Assembly: GCF_040954645.1 (NCBI RefSeq)
Contig: NC_092806.1
Coordinates: forward strand, 31,521,644-31,585,643
Reading direction: 5' to 3'
Length of the DNA: 64,000 bases
Origin: Diabrotica undecimpunctata
Taxonomy: Eukaryota; Arthropoda; Insecta; Coleoptera; Chrysomelidae
Positions 10,578 through 23,314 of the stretch are shown here, one piece after another (within the stretch, counting starts at the first letter, position 1; each line of letters opens with the position of its first letter). A model generated the notes under the pieces. That model saw nothing but the letters and a program-made list of their open reading frames with translations. It was not told where the DNA came from and did no database searches. The position numbers and the translations under genes were made by a program.

Positions 10578-12600
10578 ATTAGTATTAATTAACGAGAAAT
10601 ATCTCAGATTTAATGCTCATTTGTTTTTTAGTACTGTACGTACATTACATTTCAGTTAGGATCTTTTTGTGTATTTTATGTATATATATATTTATCATGT
10701 CGTATAGGGTAAACTACTTGCATTTTTTTTTGTAAAAATGTATATAAGTATTTAGGAGGTATGAGATATTTTATGTATACAGGCATTTTTTATAGAATTA
10801 ATTTATTTTTTGTTGTTTATTCTCTTATTTAACTCAGTTAAATTAATGAGTAAAGATTTTAAAACAAAGCGCGTATGGTATGGATTTCTCTATCGCCAAA
10901 CTAGCACACACCTTCCACTGTGCCGACATGAGCAGCATCGCTGCGCGCCGCAAGACCAACACTGCATTCTAACTGTGATTTCTACTATATTTATTATATA
11001 CATTTAAAACATCCAAACTTATAAATACTCTCCAAAGACATATCCAATTACTGAGTGGTTTGGGTAAAAAATTCCTCATTTGCTGTTGCACGTCCCTTAT
11101 CTATTAAATTCATTGATTTGCAGATGCGAATTCACACATTTAGTTAAGCGGTTCGTCGGTTGCTTTTAGGTTGTTTTACATGTTAAACTGAATAGTCTAT
11201 TTTTTTTAAATAGCTTTTTTTTCATTTTATATGTTTCGCAGTAAAAACTAAAACGTACGGCTTTCAACATTATTCGTTATTTCCCTATTCTAATGGAAAG
11301 GTAGGTATAAGCAATAAAAAATATTAAAGATATGTTTAAAACAATATTAACATTCATTTTATATGTTCAGTTTAAAAATATCTAATCTTAAATCGTATAT
11401 AAAGCTTTAAATTATTTTATATTTAGTGCTTTGCAAAATATAAACATTACATATAATAATAATACATTATTTTAAATTTTTCTCTGCTTGTCTGTGAGTT
11501 ATTTTTTTAATTACACCTGTATATTATTACAATCTGATTTTATTTTCCACCAATTAGCAACGTTGTTGTTCCCTTATTTAATATGAAACATACATAATTG
11601 CATTAGCCACCAACATACACCAAACTAGAACAAAATACTCGTATTGTCGAATTGCTAAATAGCGTCAATATTGATGATGATCACGGAGTCTTTTTCACAG
11701 CTCTCTGCGTAAAGAAATCTTCAGATTTCTTTACACATCTTTCAAAGCCGAGATCACTATTAATGTAGTAGTGGTTAATTTCTACTCTATAATAAGGAAA
11801 ATTTACTGTATTTCTTAATGCTTTGTTCTGAAATCGTTGAATGCCAATGTCCTATTTTTGGGACACATTTTCAATTTATTTTATTTTATTAATTTTAGTT
11901 TTTTTTTATTAAAAATAACCGTTAGAAGAATGACAACATATCTCCCCCTCTATGAAAATCCAATGATTTCATGAAATCATGAAATGATGAAATGATTCAA
12001 GTTTGAATCAAACCATAACATAACCTTAAAATATGAACATTCATAGTAAATATTTTAATCCTTTGATATTTTTACCTCACAAATTCACGAACAACGAATT
12101 ATACCAATCGCGCAGAATAAATGTTCACAACCAAAAGTCCTTATTTATTCTTCAAACGATTAAAAAAACCAATATTTCCAACTTCTCTAGGGACAAATCC
12201 ACACAAATTAGAATTGTTTGGGGAGCTTTTTAAAATATCCGCCCATTGTGACGTCAGAGCTTAGGTAGTCCATTATTACCTCGCTGCAGAATCGCATTTA
12301 GTGCTTAATGAAGTTTGATTCCGTCAACACGCGTAAAAATTTCTAGTGGCGTCTGTAAATGAGTGTCTTGCTTTAAAACTGAATAATAGTGAGGTAGTAA
12401 ATACGTTTATTTGAATCGGTATATTCAGTAGCACGCTAATTGTAACACGTGGCTGTTCTAAAAATTTCAAATACTTAGATAAAGAGATATTTAAATATAA
12501 ATATAGGTTAGACGGTATACTAGTTATCAGTTTGAAATGACATGGTATGCCATCTAACACTAATCTCAGTTTAAACTTCTATAGTCATAATTATTCGTTT
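10578..12600. other. AT-rich non-coding stretch
   Basis: No gene supported. It probably begins with the 3' end of the DDE element. A perfect 11-bp inverted repeat with a 4-base loop lies at 11709-11734 (GTAAAGAAATC / GATTTCTTTAC). Short open frames at 10810-11007 and 12033-12233 show no motifs. Confidence 0.5.
11709..11734. repeat. Perfect 11-bp hairpin
   Basis: GTAAAGAAATC at 11709-11719, loop TTCA, and GATTTCTTTAC at 11724-11734. No neighbouring gene for which it could be a terminator was found. Confidence 0.6.
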
Positions 12601-12609
12601 AATTTTTTA

Positions 12610-14180
12610 CAGATATTGGACGGTAACACATACACACCTAAATCTTTAGATGAAAATGAAATGAGGCAGATCATATATAGCTGTCGGAGAAACAAAGAAT
12701 GTGGCTTTTAGTATCAATCACTTACAGTGCTCCATCTGCGACGCTAAAAAGGGGTGCTTCCTAGGATAAGGGATGGGAAAAAGGGCTGACATAAAGCTAC
12801 GTTTAGTTAAGATTTGGAATGAGAAATTGTTGAATACCTTAAGAATTTAGAAAACACGTTTTTTGGTATGGCAACAGTTGCAGTCAAAAGATTGGCTTAC
12901 TAAGTAGCAGAGGCAAAAAGGGTCCCATTTAAATTTTCGCATCAAACCAAAATGGCAGGTTGGTTTCGGTTAAGAGGATTTGGGCAAAGAAATCACTCAA
13001 TTTTCCTAAGAGTACCTGAATCAACTTCAGCTGCAGGTACCAGGTCTTTTAATTAAGCACAAATTCGATCATACTTCGAAAAATTAAAAAATACAATTAG
13101 AGATAATAATTTTGAGCCACATGAAATATGGAAGATGGAAGAATCGGGCTTATCCACTGTCCCTGCGCAAAACAAGGTCAACATTTAACAGTGGTATACT
13201 ATATGAATGCTGTCGGGACTTTCGTGCCACCAGGATTAATGTTCCCCAGGAAAAATATGAACTTAGAGTTAATGGATATTACATCCCTAGGAGCTGTAAG
13301 ACGTACGCAGGAAAATTAGTTAATGAATTCTAAAGTTTTCATTCACTGAATGAAGCATTTCGTCAAGTTTGTAAGGGCAACTGAAAAAAAGTTTTATTAC
13401 TTTTAGCTGGACACGGTAGTCAAAAAGGCCTTGAACTGATGGAATATGCGAAACCTAACCGTGTTATATTATTTTGTTTTCCGTCACATTTCACCTACAT
13501 GGTATAACCGCTTGATGTGGGCTTTTATGAACCCTTAAACACTTAATATAACCAAACAATAAATAGCTGGACAAGAAGACACCCAGGAAGGACTGTGACT
13601 GACTACCAAGTTGCTGCTTTTCTTTAAACAAGCCTATGATAAAGCTGATTAAAAAATGATCAAAAGCGGTTCTATTTCAATAGGAATATGTTTACTAAAT
13701 GCAGAGATTTTTCCCAATTTTTTATTTGCACATCAGAGACTAACAATATTCCCGAGGCTCCAGACGATCAAATGTAGCTAAACCTTATCTTCGAATCGAG
13801 AATCAATCATGTGATAATCCTTTGCATAACAAAGATATTTCTAATAGACCAATAAGTGCAGATATGCCAGGTCCATCAATTTCCGTAACAGTAGCCGAAA
13901 TAATCACCTCTTCCAACTGTCACTCAGACTAAAGCAAGACTAATAGAAATCGAAAAAAATGTGAAGTTCTTAACTCTCTACCTGAGATAAAGGTAGCCAA
14001 ACAGATAACTGCTAAAAAGGAAGAAAAAGAACTAGGAATATCTGTCAGGAAAATGAAGCAAAAAGTGTTGATTGAAGAGAAAGCAAACAGTGATAGGTCA
14101 GAGTTATTTGCTGATGACGCTGACGATGAAGATGTAGCTGGTATCTTCTGTAATGAGCTATTTTCAAACTCTGGATTTTA
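12610..14180 (+). pseudogene. pogo/Tigger-like (DDE_1) transposase, inactive
   Basis: In broken plus frames: a helix-turn-helix-like region (about 12740-12900), GWFRLRGFGQRN (about 12960), an EIWKMEESGLSTVP block (13120-13160), MNAVGTFVPPGLMFP (about 13205), LLLAGHGSQKGLELMEYAKP (about 13400) and PLDVGFYEPL (13510-13540), then a lysine-rich, acidic C-terminus ending near 14180. In active pogo/jerky proteins the first block has DE(S/T)G and the second DGHGSH or DNHGSH. Here the first catalytic D is E, the second is A, and only the third (PLDV) remains. Several stops confirm decay. TTTTTTACAG at about 12603-12612 resembles a splice acceptor just before the region. Confidence 0.8.
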
Positions 14181-14289
14181 AGAGAAATAAATCAGATGTC
14201 AGATTTGTGCAAAATGGGTATAGGCAAAAATAAAAAAACAAATATTTGCAATATATGTAGAGTGAAGGTTTTTTTTTTCTTTTGATATG

Positions 14290-15530
14290 CCATCTTCATC
14301 ATTAACTTGTATACGTCCACTGCTGGACATAGGTCTCCCTCGGTTCTTTCCATCTGTCTCTGTCTTGTGCGGCTTGCATCCAATTATTGTTAACACGCTT
14401 CAGGTCGTCAGTCCATCTAGTTGATGGGTAACCTCTGCTCCGTTGCTTCTTGCCTTGGTCTTCACTCTAAAATACGTTTTGTCCATCGATTGTCAGATAA
14501 TCTGAAAATGTGTCTTGTTCAATTCCATTTTAACGACGCAATTTTTTCGATAGCGTCTGTTGTTTTTATTCTACGACATATTTCTTCGTTTGGGATTCGG
14601 TCTCTCTGAGAGACACCCAACATCTGGCGCTCCATAACCATCTGAGTCACGCGAATCTTTTAACTACCTTTTTTGTGAGTATCAATGTTTCCGCTCCATT
14701 AGTGAGTACGGGTAACACACGGATTTTCCTTTTGAGGCATATGGGTAGATCCAATTTAAATACGTAGTTTAATTTACCAAACGCTGCCCAGGCTAATCCT
14801 ATGCGACGTGGGAGCTCACATGTCTAGTTATCTCTGCCCAACCGAATTTCATGTCTTCACAGTATCCGTTCAATCAACAGCCATATTTCGATTTAGCACC
14901 AGATTAGTCATTATTTGTGTCTTGTTCATATTAATCTTTAGTCCGACCTCCAAATAAGCGTGATATAATTTTTCAAACATTATTATTGCATCATCCATAC
15001 GATCGGCTACAAGGACGATGTCATCTGCAAATCTCAAATTACTGAGCTTCTCTCCATTTATGTTGATATTATGCTCGTTTAGATGTGCCTTCTTACAAGC
15101 ATGTTCTAAAAGCGTTGTGAACAGCTTTGGAGAAACTGTGTCTCCTTGGCGTACTCCTCGCTGTATACAAAATTTATTTGTTTCTTGTTCAGATACTCTT
15201 TACGCTAGCTGTGGCATTTTGGTAAATATATTTGATTATGTTAGTGTAGCGATGGTCTATTCGGCATTCTGTCAATGCTTTTAAGATTTTCTGATGGCTT
15301 ATGGTATCGAATGCTTTCTCGTAGTCGACAAATATCACTGCCAATGGTTTGTTGTATTCTGCAGACTTCAGGTTCTTTATCACTAGTGAGTGGTAGTTAG
15401 TGCGGTATTTCAATCTAAATCCAGCTTGTTCTCTAAGCTGATAGAAGTCTAATTTAGCGTCCAGTCTTTTTTTTGATAATTTTTGTCATCTTACCCACAA
15501 GTATTTGAGTGAGATAGTACCTGTAAGAGT
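14290..15530 (-). pseudogene. RTE-clade LINE reverse transcriptase, 5'-truncated
   Basis: From high to low coordinates on the minus strand: an LREQAGFR block (about 15430), FVDYEKAFDTISHQKI (about 15320), RGVRQGDTVSPKLF (about 15150), LRFADDIVLVADR (about 15030, catalytic FADD kept), then a C-terminal tail RWTDDLKRV...AAQDRDRW...YVQQW ending near 14310. The QGDTVSPKLF and YVQQW signatures are characteristic of RTE elements. The 3' end has a TGA-type repeat remnant (about 14290-14300). Stops and frameshifts break the frame. The endonuclease is missing. Confidence 0.88.
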
Positions 15531-16920
15531 TTTTTATTTATTTTTTTATACTTGTCCTAATTATTTAATGCTGCTTATAATATTTCTTATGTTTGGTTTC
15601 AGTTGTAAGTTTTCATTTTTCTCAGCTGAAATTCTTTAAATGGCATTTCGAAAAAAAGTGTGGACTAACTAAAAAATGTATGCAATCTGAGGCATACTTG
15701 CCGTAAAAGTCCACAAACACGAAGTAACAAATGCATATATGCAAAATTGCTACTACTTTTTTTATTCCACACATGATTTTGCGCCATTTTGTTCGACTGT
15801 CATTTATTTGCGCATGCGTTAAGGCTACTAACTAACTTAAAAGTTAACGTTCATTTGCATTGTTCATCTTGATAAGTATAGCCCAATGATACACAGACAA
15901 TCCGTTATTGTAATAATTAACTACCGAGTTAACATTTTTTAAAAAAAATTTTAATAAACACAAACTATACAAATTTAGCTTCGTGGGTTACATTGGCCGT
16001 CTCTGTTTAATAAAATTCACAAACAGACGACTTCACAAGCAGACGATAAAAAAATCCCAAAATAGAAACTGTACCAAGTATTCTCTATTTATTTGTTCAT
16101 TGGCTTGCTGTTAATTTAATGATTTCAGCCACATTGTTATTCCTAGCCAGACTTCCTCTAATTTCTGCAACCCTTCAGTTTTGTCGATAAATTATATTGT
16201 TAACAAGTTTCCTATTCCCAATTTAGATGTAATAAAACAATACCCATACGTGGTGTATTTAATTAAGCTGACACGAGGGAATAAAGATTTATAAGTGCGA
16301 TAAAATATCTTATTGGTTCTCTTTCGGTAGAGTCGAAAAGAATGGCGTACTTTTCCATTAAATGGGATATTAAGGAAATATTTTATTTGGAATAGCCTAT
16401 ACGTTCGTAGATAGCGTCATTTTTTTAATGGCAGGGCTTATTGAGCCTATTGAACTTGTATAGGTATTAGGACGTTATGGAGGGTAATAAAATAAATAAA
16501 TTGCTGTAATGTACTGGAAAATTATATTATCTACTTGAGGCTTTTTATTTTTTATTGAAAATGACATTCTGTACACATTTAGTAGAAAATTCCTTTTTGT
16601 TTAGAAAATAATATGCTATCACCGATATTCTTGAAAATTGTAAAGTTGTTTTGTATAGCCTATACAGCAAAGATGATCTCGGCAAACTAGTTTAAATCAA
16701 ATAAATGAAATACTTTAAAAATAAATAGTAGTTTCTTGAATACACTTTTATATAATATATTGCCACCTATTTTGAAGGGTTACCGTTCGGTTCATATAGG
16801 TTTATATAATATTAATTATAAAATTAATGTGCTCCTTCTATATAAAAAACTATAGTAACTAAGTAAAACAGAAACAAAAGCAAAACCACTTACAGCAAAC
16901 AAACACGTTCAATCCCTAAA
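15531..16920. other. AT-rich non-coding stretch
   Basis: No open frame with motifs, no terminal repeats and no RNA gene recognised. Confidence 0.5.
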
Positions 16921-16922
16921 TA

Positions 16923-18393
16923 CACTGCGCTCCAAAATTATCGCATAATTTTAAAATTCTTATTTTGGGTTGTAATGAAAAAATTTTTGTTTGTTCTTTT
17001 CTGCTTTATGGTTGTTTTAGAACATCTTAAATAAAAAACATTTCTTTTTTTACAAAAAATGTATTGAATAATATCATAAATCTAAATATCTAAACAAACA
17101 ACTGATCTAAACAAACTAACATTATAAATTATTGACGAAATTGAAGCTTTTAAAGTTGAACAAAATACTAGTACCGTGTACTAGTATCGAGTATTGCCTC
17201 CTCTGGCATTTATTACTGCTTGACAACGATCTCTTATACTGACAATATTCGTTCTAATTTCTTCTTGATCAATTTGATCCTCAAAAACAGTTCATCTAAT
17301 GTGTTTGGTGCATTAGGTAGTTGTCGCAGTCGTCTGCCTATGATATCCCGAACATGTTCTATTGGGTTGAGGACAGGACTTCTCGCAGGAATTCCAACCT
17401 ACTGACGATACTGCTGCACAATTCTTGCCGTGTGTGGCCTAATTATCTTGCATAAGCATGAAATTATCCCCAATAAATGGTGCAAATGGCACGATATGCT
17501 CTTCTAAAATGTCTGTTATATAGGTACCTCTGCGATGTAAGCCGGCCGCGATCTATTCTAACTAATTTTGTACGAGCCTCTAAATTAATCACACCTCACA
17601 CCATTACCGAGCCGCCGCCATACTGTGCAGTCCCTACGGTGTTACACTGTACGTAGCGTTCCACAGGCCTTCTATACACTCGGTTTCTCCTGTCATCAGA
17701 AAAAAGGCAGTACCTGTATTCATCGGTGAACAATATTCTTCCCCAATCGTCATTATTCCAATCAACATGTTCACGAGCAAAATGCAATCTTTGTCTCCTA
17801 TGGTCTCTGGTCACTAATGGGCCAATTGGTGCTCTTCCAGGGTGTAGGTCGTTTTCGGCAAGTCTTCTTTTAATCGTATTTTGGCTAATTCTAAAGTTAT
17901 AACGATCCAAAAATTCATTTTGTAGAGAAGTACTGTTAACAAACCTTTGTCTCAGTGTACGAAGTGTCAAAAACCGGTCTTGATTATGAGTTGTAATCCT
18001 TCTACGGCCTTGACCGGGTCTTCTCGAGTTACTTCCAGTACAGAAAAACGTGTTAGCACTCTTGAAATGGTTGACTGAGTGACGTTAAAACGTTCAGCGA
18101 CTGCTGGTGGTTCATTTCAAAGAAAAAACACGAAATAAATTTGAAAAACCTCTTTAAATGTTCAGCACAACGTAATCCAACCCAACTAAATTCGAAATAA
18201 AATGGAGCACAATTAGCTTGTTTTTAATTTTTTTGTAAAAAATGGTAAAAACATCAGCAATTTTTACCGTTCTTTCGACAAATTTTACAATATACCGGGG
18301 ATAACAATACTATATTAGCACAAAAATCGAAACAATAAAATTATTTGATTTACCAGGGTTTTTAAAATTATGCGTTAATTTTGGAGCGCAGTG
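16923..18393 (-). mobile_element. Tc1-like element, full length, TA duplication
   Basis: TA at 16921-16922 and 18394-18395 flank 34-bp terminal inverted repeats beginning CACTGCGCTCCAAAATTA, identical at 33 of 34 positions (one T/A difference at position 19). Length 1471 bp. The transposase runs on the minus strand. The near-perfect ends suggest a moderately recent insertion compared with the other relics here. Confidence 0.93.
17181..18115 (-). pseudogene. Tc1-like DDE transposase, inactive
   Basis: N-terminal helix-turn-helix with VTQSTISRVLTRF (about 18080), a GQGRRRITTHNQDRF link after a frameshift (about 17990), then an open 124-codon block (17596-17970) with ILFTDEYRYCLFSDD (first catalytic D). 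Further down are FMLMQDN followed by a stop and ATHGK (second D, about 17455) and SPVLNPIEHV (about 17360), where the usual SPDLNPIE keeps the catalytic E. It ends RCQAVINARGGNTRY with a stop at 17181-17183, the normal Tc1 C-terminus. The stop after MQDN and at least one frameshift make it non-functional. Confidence 0.9.
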
Positions 18394-18429
18394 TATAATT
18401 AACTGATACAAACTACACAGTTGTCGACT

Positions 18430-18735
18430 TAAGATTACCCAATATTAAATATCAACTTTAAAACTGAATTCACAAACAAAAGGAAACTCAAACTTATAGT
18501 TACTACAATAGATAGAGCCCAATTAAGTGTCATTGGTTAGCCTCCTTATGAAAAAAAAACTATTGACAAGCATTACAAAAAAGTGATTGGCAAGGCAATA
18601 AAAGCAGTAATGGTATGCACAAATCATTTACGACAAATTTAAAATGTAAACCACAAAATCTGAGGTAAATGCATGAGGTGGAACAGAATACAAAGAAAAG
18701 AAAAGAAAAGTCAACGTTTAAACTATTACAATAAA
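18430..18735 (+). pseudogene. LINE RT C-terminal fragment, copy A
   Basis: A broken frame reads KAIKAVMVCTNHL at about 18590-18630, resembling the KAT-A-MVC-----WG-KP motif after the RT domain of jockey/R1-type LINEs. The following diverged segment carries the same pattern, so this is one of two related fragments side by side. Confidence 0.4.
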
Positions 18736-18739
18736 TGAT

Positions 18740-18955
18740 AGCACGGTTGAGTAGAAACAATTGAATAAATATCTAGGCCTTATCACAGAAAACAAATTTT
18801 CTGAGACAAACATAAATAAGGGATGGTTGGCAAGGTAACAAAACCCCTAATAGTGTGTAAATCTGTAAGAAAAATTAAGAATGTAAACTAAAAAATCTGA
18901 GGTTGATGTACAAGGTGAATCTAGTGAAACTTTAAAGAATTTAAAAGCACTGCAT
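18740..18955 (+). pseudogene. LINE RT C-terminal fragment, copy B
   Basis: Reads KYLGLITENKFSETNI (about 18765-18815) then GKVTKPLIVCKSVRKI (about 18830-18875), the usual YLG--L block and following region of jockey-like LINEs. At DNA level 18824-18930 aligns with 18582-18690 (shared GGCAAGG, GTAAAC and AAAATCTGAGGT), so copies A and B are homologous. Confidence 0.45.
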
Positions 18956-19140
18956 ATAATGTCTGTGTCGTCCAGAAACTAATGACCGATTGCGCATTAC
19001 GCTCGGCGCCTGTCTCCCAGTACCGTGATTTTGTACGCGCCAGTTACCTCTGTCTGTCGCATCGGTATGAGTCAGAGCATAAGTCAGAGTCAAGTCTCAT
19101 TGCTGTGTGATCATGTGTCTTTGTTTCATATCGCTTGGAA

Positions 19141-19212
19141 ATGGCGGCGCCCATTGAAAACCGCGAAAAATGTGAAGTACGCAGTTTGATTCGGTTTTTA
19201 AATGTAAGGGTT
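19141..19212 (+). pseudogene. Mariner-type transposase N-terminal fragment
   Basis: An ATG at 19141 opens MAAPIENREKCEVRSLIRFL, a start typical of a mariner lineage often annotated in arthropods as SETMAR-like. The homology stops after about 24 codons. The rest of the transposase is missing. Confidence 0.55.
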
Positions 19213-19294
19213 TAATTCATACAGAGTTTATGTTTAGAGCTGAAACAATTAATTCAGCAACCTACTATAAAATCCTTCAAAAAACAGAATAAAC

Positions 19295-19465
19295 GACGTT
19301 CTTTGCATATTATGCCACATGCTTTTCCTGTTTTGAATCTATTTATGATTTCGTCCATTTCTTCTCTTGTTATCTCCACTAAGCTTTCTTTACATAGTGC
19401 TTCTCTAGTATTCTTCTGCCAGTTCGTCCCCAAATATCTCTATGTGACATTCTTTCCAACTTTCT
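19295..19465 (-). pseudogene. LINE RT N-terminal scrap
   Basis: The minus strand reads VEITREEMDEIINRFKTGKA near 19310-19375, matching the start of a LINE RT domain. Nothing else of the element is recognisable. Confidence 0.4.
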
Positions 19466-20004
19466 AATATTTCTATTGTCTCCGTTAAACTTAAATTTTC
19501 TTACTAAATCGTCTTAAATTTTTTATAACAAACGCCCTTTTACGTTCCGTTAATCCTTCTAAAATATAAATTATGTTCTTTATATTTTCCTACAATAAAA
19601 TGCTAGCTTAGAGCTCTTTTGAAAAACTCAATGTTTAAAACCATCAAAAGAGCACCGTCGCGTCGTGAAGTAGCTCGATATAAAACTATTGCGTTGTCGT
19701 TCAGTACGAGATTTCTTGAAAAATGCGCGCACTTTTGTTTCCTTTGTTGGTGGCAAGCAAGAAGTGCTTGGCTACGTAAGAGAAAGGCACTTTTCGAAAC
19801 AACGCAACAGGGAGAATAATAATGAATCTTGTTTGCTTGGGAAATGTCGGTATTGAAAGTAATGTTCTATGAATAATACATAAGAAATCAATATTAGTTA
19901 AGTAATGAAGCTATAATTTAAAAATGGTAATTTTTATAAACAAAATTAAAATAAATATATTATATGCATTATAAATATTTAATATGCATGTTTATAGCAT
20001 CTCC

Positions 20005-22694
20005 ATATAAATCGCTAACTGCAGAAAGGCAACAAGTCCAGTTTTGCCAATTTTTCAGGAGAGACAAAAAACTTGGTAAACTCAAACACGCTACTGGTAT
20101 TAATTTTTTGCATTTAAGGTTTATGTGATTGGGCATTCTGGACTACTACATACTTATAAAATATTTAAATATTTCAAGAGAAGAGGGTAGAGAATTTTTT
20201 TTGTGTTAAGGACATGTTCCCTTTGTGTCGTAAACAAGAAACTTCAAGAAGTTCTAAGGAAAACAATCAATATACAAACAGAATATTTTATGAGAATTAA
20301 TCTTAACGAAATAAAACAATGTCCTATACATAAAATAAAGCAATTAAATCATAAATTAAAACTTTGAAGTAAATTTCAGTTCAAATTTTTAGTTTTCTTC
20401 TGTAAATGCCGGTGTAATTGGCCATGACAAAATTGGATTTCAAAAATTTATTTTTTCGTCCAGGATGTATACCAATGTTTTCTTCATGTCTTCCATTTTC
20501 TTGTTGTTAATTGGAAGTACAAATGAATATGCTCTTCTAGTAGGAGCCTGAATTGGCTCTGCTGCATTCCGTAGTTTGAATTCATCCATTATGAAGCCAC
20601 CGATGTTCATTTTACATTGAACTGTGTTAGGATTCTTTGATGAACAAAAGCCCTTTTTTGGTTCCTTGGGACATTTTTGCCATACGAATCATCACTTAGG
20701 CAGGTTTTCTTATAAAACTGGGGCCACCATGAACTTAAGTCAATGAAATCATCAGCAGTCATTTTAATAACAGAAAATTTGCCGTCAATTTTTGATGATT
20801 TTATTTTAAGATCTTCGATTTAATTTTCTTCTGATGATGCCAAAATCTCTGTCATTTGGCATAAAAAATTGGCCCCTAACAGGAAAGGTTAGTTTGACTT
20901 TATTAAACTTTTTTATCTCACACAAGTACATCATCATGCGAATCACAGTATTATTTTTATTTTGCCCTGCGCAGTTGTCCCCAAACAGATAAAGTTTTTT
21001 TACACCACTGCCAATTTTGTTTTTTATGTACCAATCTAACATAGTTCAAACTCCGTTTCAGCCTTTACTCCCTTCACCTTCATGATAGATAAAAATTGTA
21101 CATTCCCGTGTAGCGAGATTTTGCACACTAAAGACGTTTACAGTGAGCTGTCTAAGCTAATAGGTATCTTAGACAGGAATACAACGTAAAAATATGTTGG
21201 CTATAAAATCTATGCAGATGCCAACATTTTCTTCAGGCTTACTGCCACACTGCGTGGTCACTTTCAGTGATGCATAGAACTTTTTACATTTACACTTGTA
21301 TACTGTTAGCTCAGCGACAGCTGTTCGCTTTGCATTCTCATTTAAAACAGGACTTTTCATTTTTAAATTTAGTTCCTCACATTTAACACATGCCTTTTTA
21401 ATTGGTTGAGCAAAGCCAATAGAAGGGTAGTTTTCCTTGAAATATGTCCAAAAAAACTTGTAGGAGAGCCTTTTCTCAGTTCCTAATGTTAAAATTAGGA
21501 AACTATGTTCTTTTTTAATTAACATGTCGTACATGATTTTTAAATTCATATTAGCTGAAAAATACTTTCTTTTTTTTTTTCCTGTATAGTGATGTACTTT
21601 GGTGAGGAATAACTCTACATGAACCCTTAATTTAGACAGTACGGAGCCAGGTGTTGCATTTCCTGATACGTTTTTTCCTCTGTTGTCAGTTGGTGTTTCA
21701 TTTAGTTGCAATAGATTGGACAAGAGGTAACACTGCTTTGCAGTGTATCCATAAGTTTTCATAAATCCATTTTTACATACTTTTGTACGTTTTCCATTGT
21801 GTACTACATAATAAATCACACCGAAAGCCTTGGGTTTCGCGGTTGATGAACTAGACCTGGGTCTTTCCCTTGCAATCTGACTAATTTTCATAACAGATTG
21901 GATGTAAATGTCCTGTTCCATTTTGGTTGTCATGTTATGTAGTCTGGTGGATGGTGGATGTTTCAATCATATCTTTTTCAGTGAAAACGCCAAGGCAATT
22001 GAATTTGCAACTAAAACAACAAAAGACTTTATTGTAACAGTGATTCAGTGAAAAAGATATTGGAAATAAGTAAATTACTTTGAGGTTAGGTTTTAGTGGC
22101 CTAATATTACTTCAAAATACATACAAGATTAAATTATTAGTAAAATGGTATTTAAACCAAAATGTACAAATTAACAACATTGAAAAAAACAATATTTACC
22201 TGAAAAAATTTAAGCCTGGTTTTTTAGCTGGTACAGTTTTGCCAACCCAGTTTACGTGTTCTTGTCCAGCCACTTTATACTTCTTTATTATGTTCCTTTT
22301 ATATTCGTCAAAGCTTTTCTTTTCTTGTTTACACGCCATTCCTCATCTGAACCAGTCATTCTAATCTAATTATTAATCACAGTAAAGACGACAACAATCG
22401 TCAATAAACAAAGCACAATATTGTCTGACTAAACTCAGCTGTGAGGATAGTTCGAATATTTGCCACGCAGTTCTAGAGCCGCAACTGTTTACCGCAGGAT
22501 GAGAACTTGTCCTGGACTAGTTTCCATTCTGCAGTAAATGGAATATTGAAAGCGTTGCCATGCCAATACTAATATGTGAACGTGTTTCCTTTTTGTAGTA
22601 AACGTTGCGTTTAGCTACTGGAAACAATTTTAATAAAATACACAAAATTCGTACATATTTAACATGATGCAATTCTGCAGTTAGCGATTCATAT
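20005..22694 (-). mobile_element. TIR-bounded element carrying a GQN-motif gene
   Basis: Left end 20005-20037 and right end 22662-22694 (reverse-complemented) match at 28 of 33 positions and share AATCGCTAACTGCAGAA exactly. The outermost ATAT at both ends may be part of the repeat or a 4-bp duplication; alternatively CATCTCC (19998-20004) and CATATCC (22695-22701) are a 7-bp duplication with one change. The only gene inside is the spliced minus-strand gene at 20440-22359. Together this looks like an autonomous DNA transposon. The superfamily is not identified. Confidence 0.7.
20440..22359 (-). pseudogene. Spliced gene of uncharacterised insect family with DNCAGQN motif (probable transposase)
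   Basis: Exon 1 starts at ATG 22359 (MTGSDEEWRVNKKRK), shifts frame, and reads HVNWVGKTVPAKKPG to a GT donor at 22199. The acceptor AG is at 22012-22011. Exon 2 resumes in phase as SCKFNCLGVFTEKDM. The main open block (21169-21966) contains CKNGFMKTYG, VHHYTGKKKRKYFS and ACVKCEELN, the last a possible zinc-binding Cys pair. Broken frames then give LRQLTVNVFSV, YHEGEGSKG and LFGDNCAGQNKN (about 20965), MPNDRDFGIIRRK (about 20835) and a C-terminus MKKTLVYILDEKINF with stop 20440-20442. Large families of unnamed proteins with this D-x-C-x-GQN block exist in insects and cnidarians. Two or more frameshifts and stops near 21050-21160 make this copy dead. Confidence 0.75.
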
Positions 22695-22701
22695 CATATC
22701 C

Positions 22702-23303
22702 GTTCTGATAATTATTTCTCTAACGTAAGGATAACAAAAGATTCATGTTTACATAATTAACATGTTTGTTTATAATTAATTATTATGTTTCTTTGGTTGC
22801 ACAGTTGTTTAAAATCGTTAATTAATTAAACTTTATTTTAATTAAAATTAATTAAAGTAATTAAATTTATTTTGCTAATAGTAATAGACGATGATAAAGG
22901 CGGTACCAATAGGATCATCCCACTTGGAGTACTGTACTATTAATTTAAATCGTTTTAATTTGTCTATCGTAATTCGTATTAGTGTAAAGAAGGCTAAACT
23001 GGTTTGTTATTAATTGATTTTTAAGTACTTTGTTTTCAGTTTTAAATTTGATTTGACACAATTTTAGAAAAAATTACAACCTTGTGAATCACCAAGAATT
23101 TATTGGACGTGAGTATTTTGAAGGTTTGGTCTGTACATTTTTTGTTTTTTTGTGGTAGTGGAATCTATAAAATAATAAATTCTTAGACAAGAGTCACTCA
23201 TTATTTTAATTTTCACTATTACTTTGTCATTTTTAGTTTTAATTTGTGAAGTAAAAATACGAATAAGTGATAAAATACAAATATATACAATACATTATTA
23301 TAT
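22702..23303. other. AT-rich spacer
   Basis: Nothing recognised. Confidence 0.5.
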
Positions 23304-23314
23304 TAAACGACTGT

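Noticed and set aside
17680..17700. CTGATGA followed by GAAACC on the minus strand, resembling a hammerhead core
   Set aside because: It lies in the conserved transposase motif FSDDRRNR. Only five bases separate the boxes and no stem II or stem I pairing exists.
19619..19819. 66-codon frame rich in Arg/Lys
   Set aside because: No recognisable motif, and it lies between transposon scraps.
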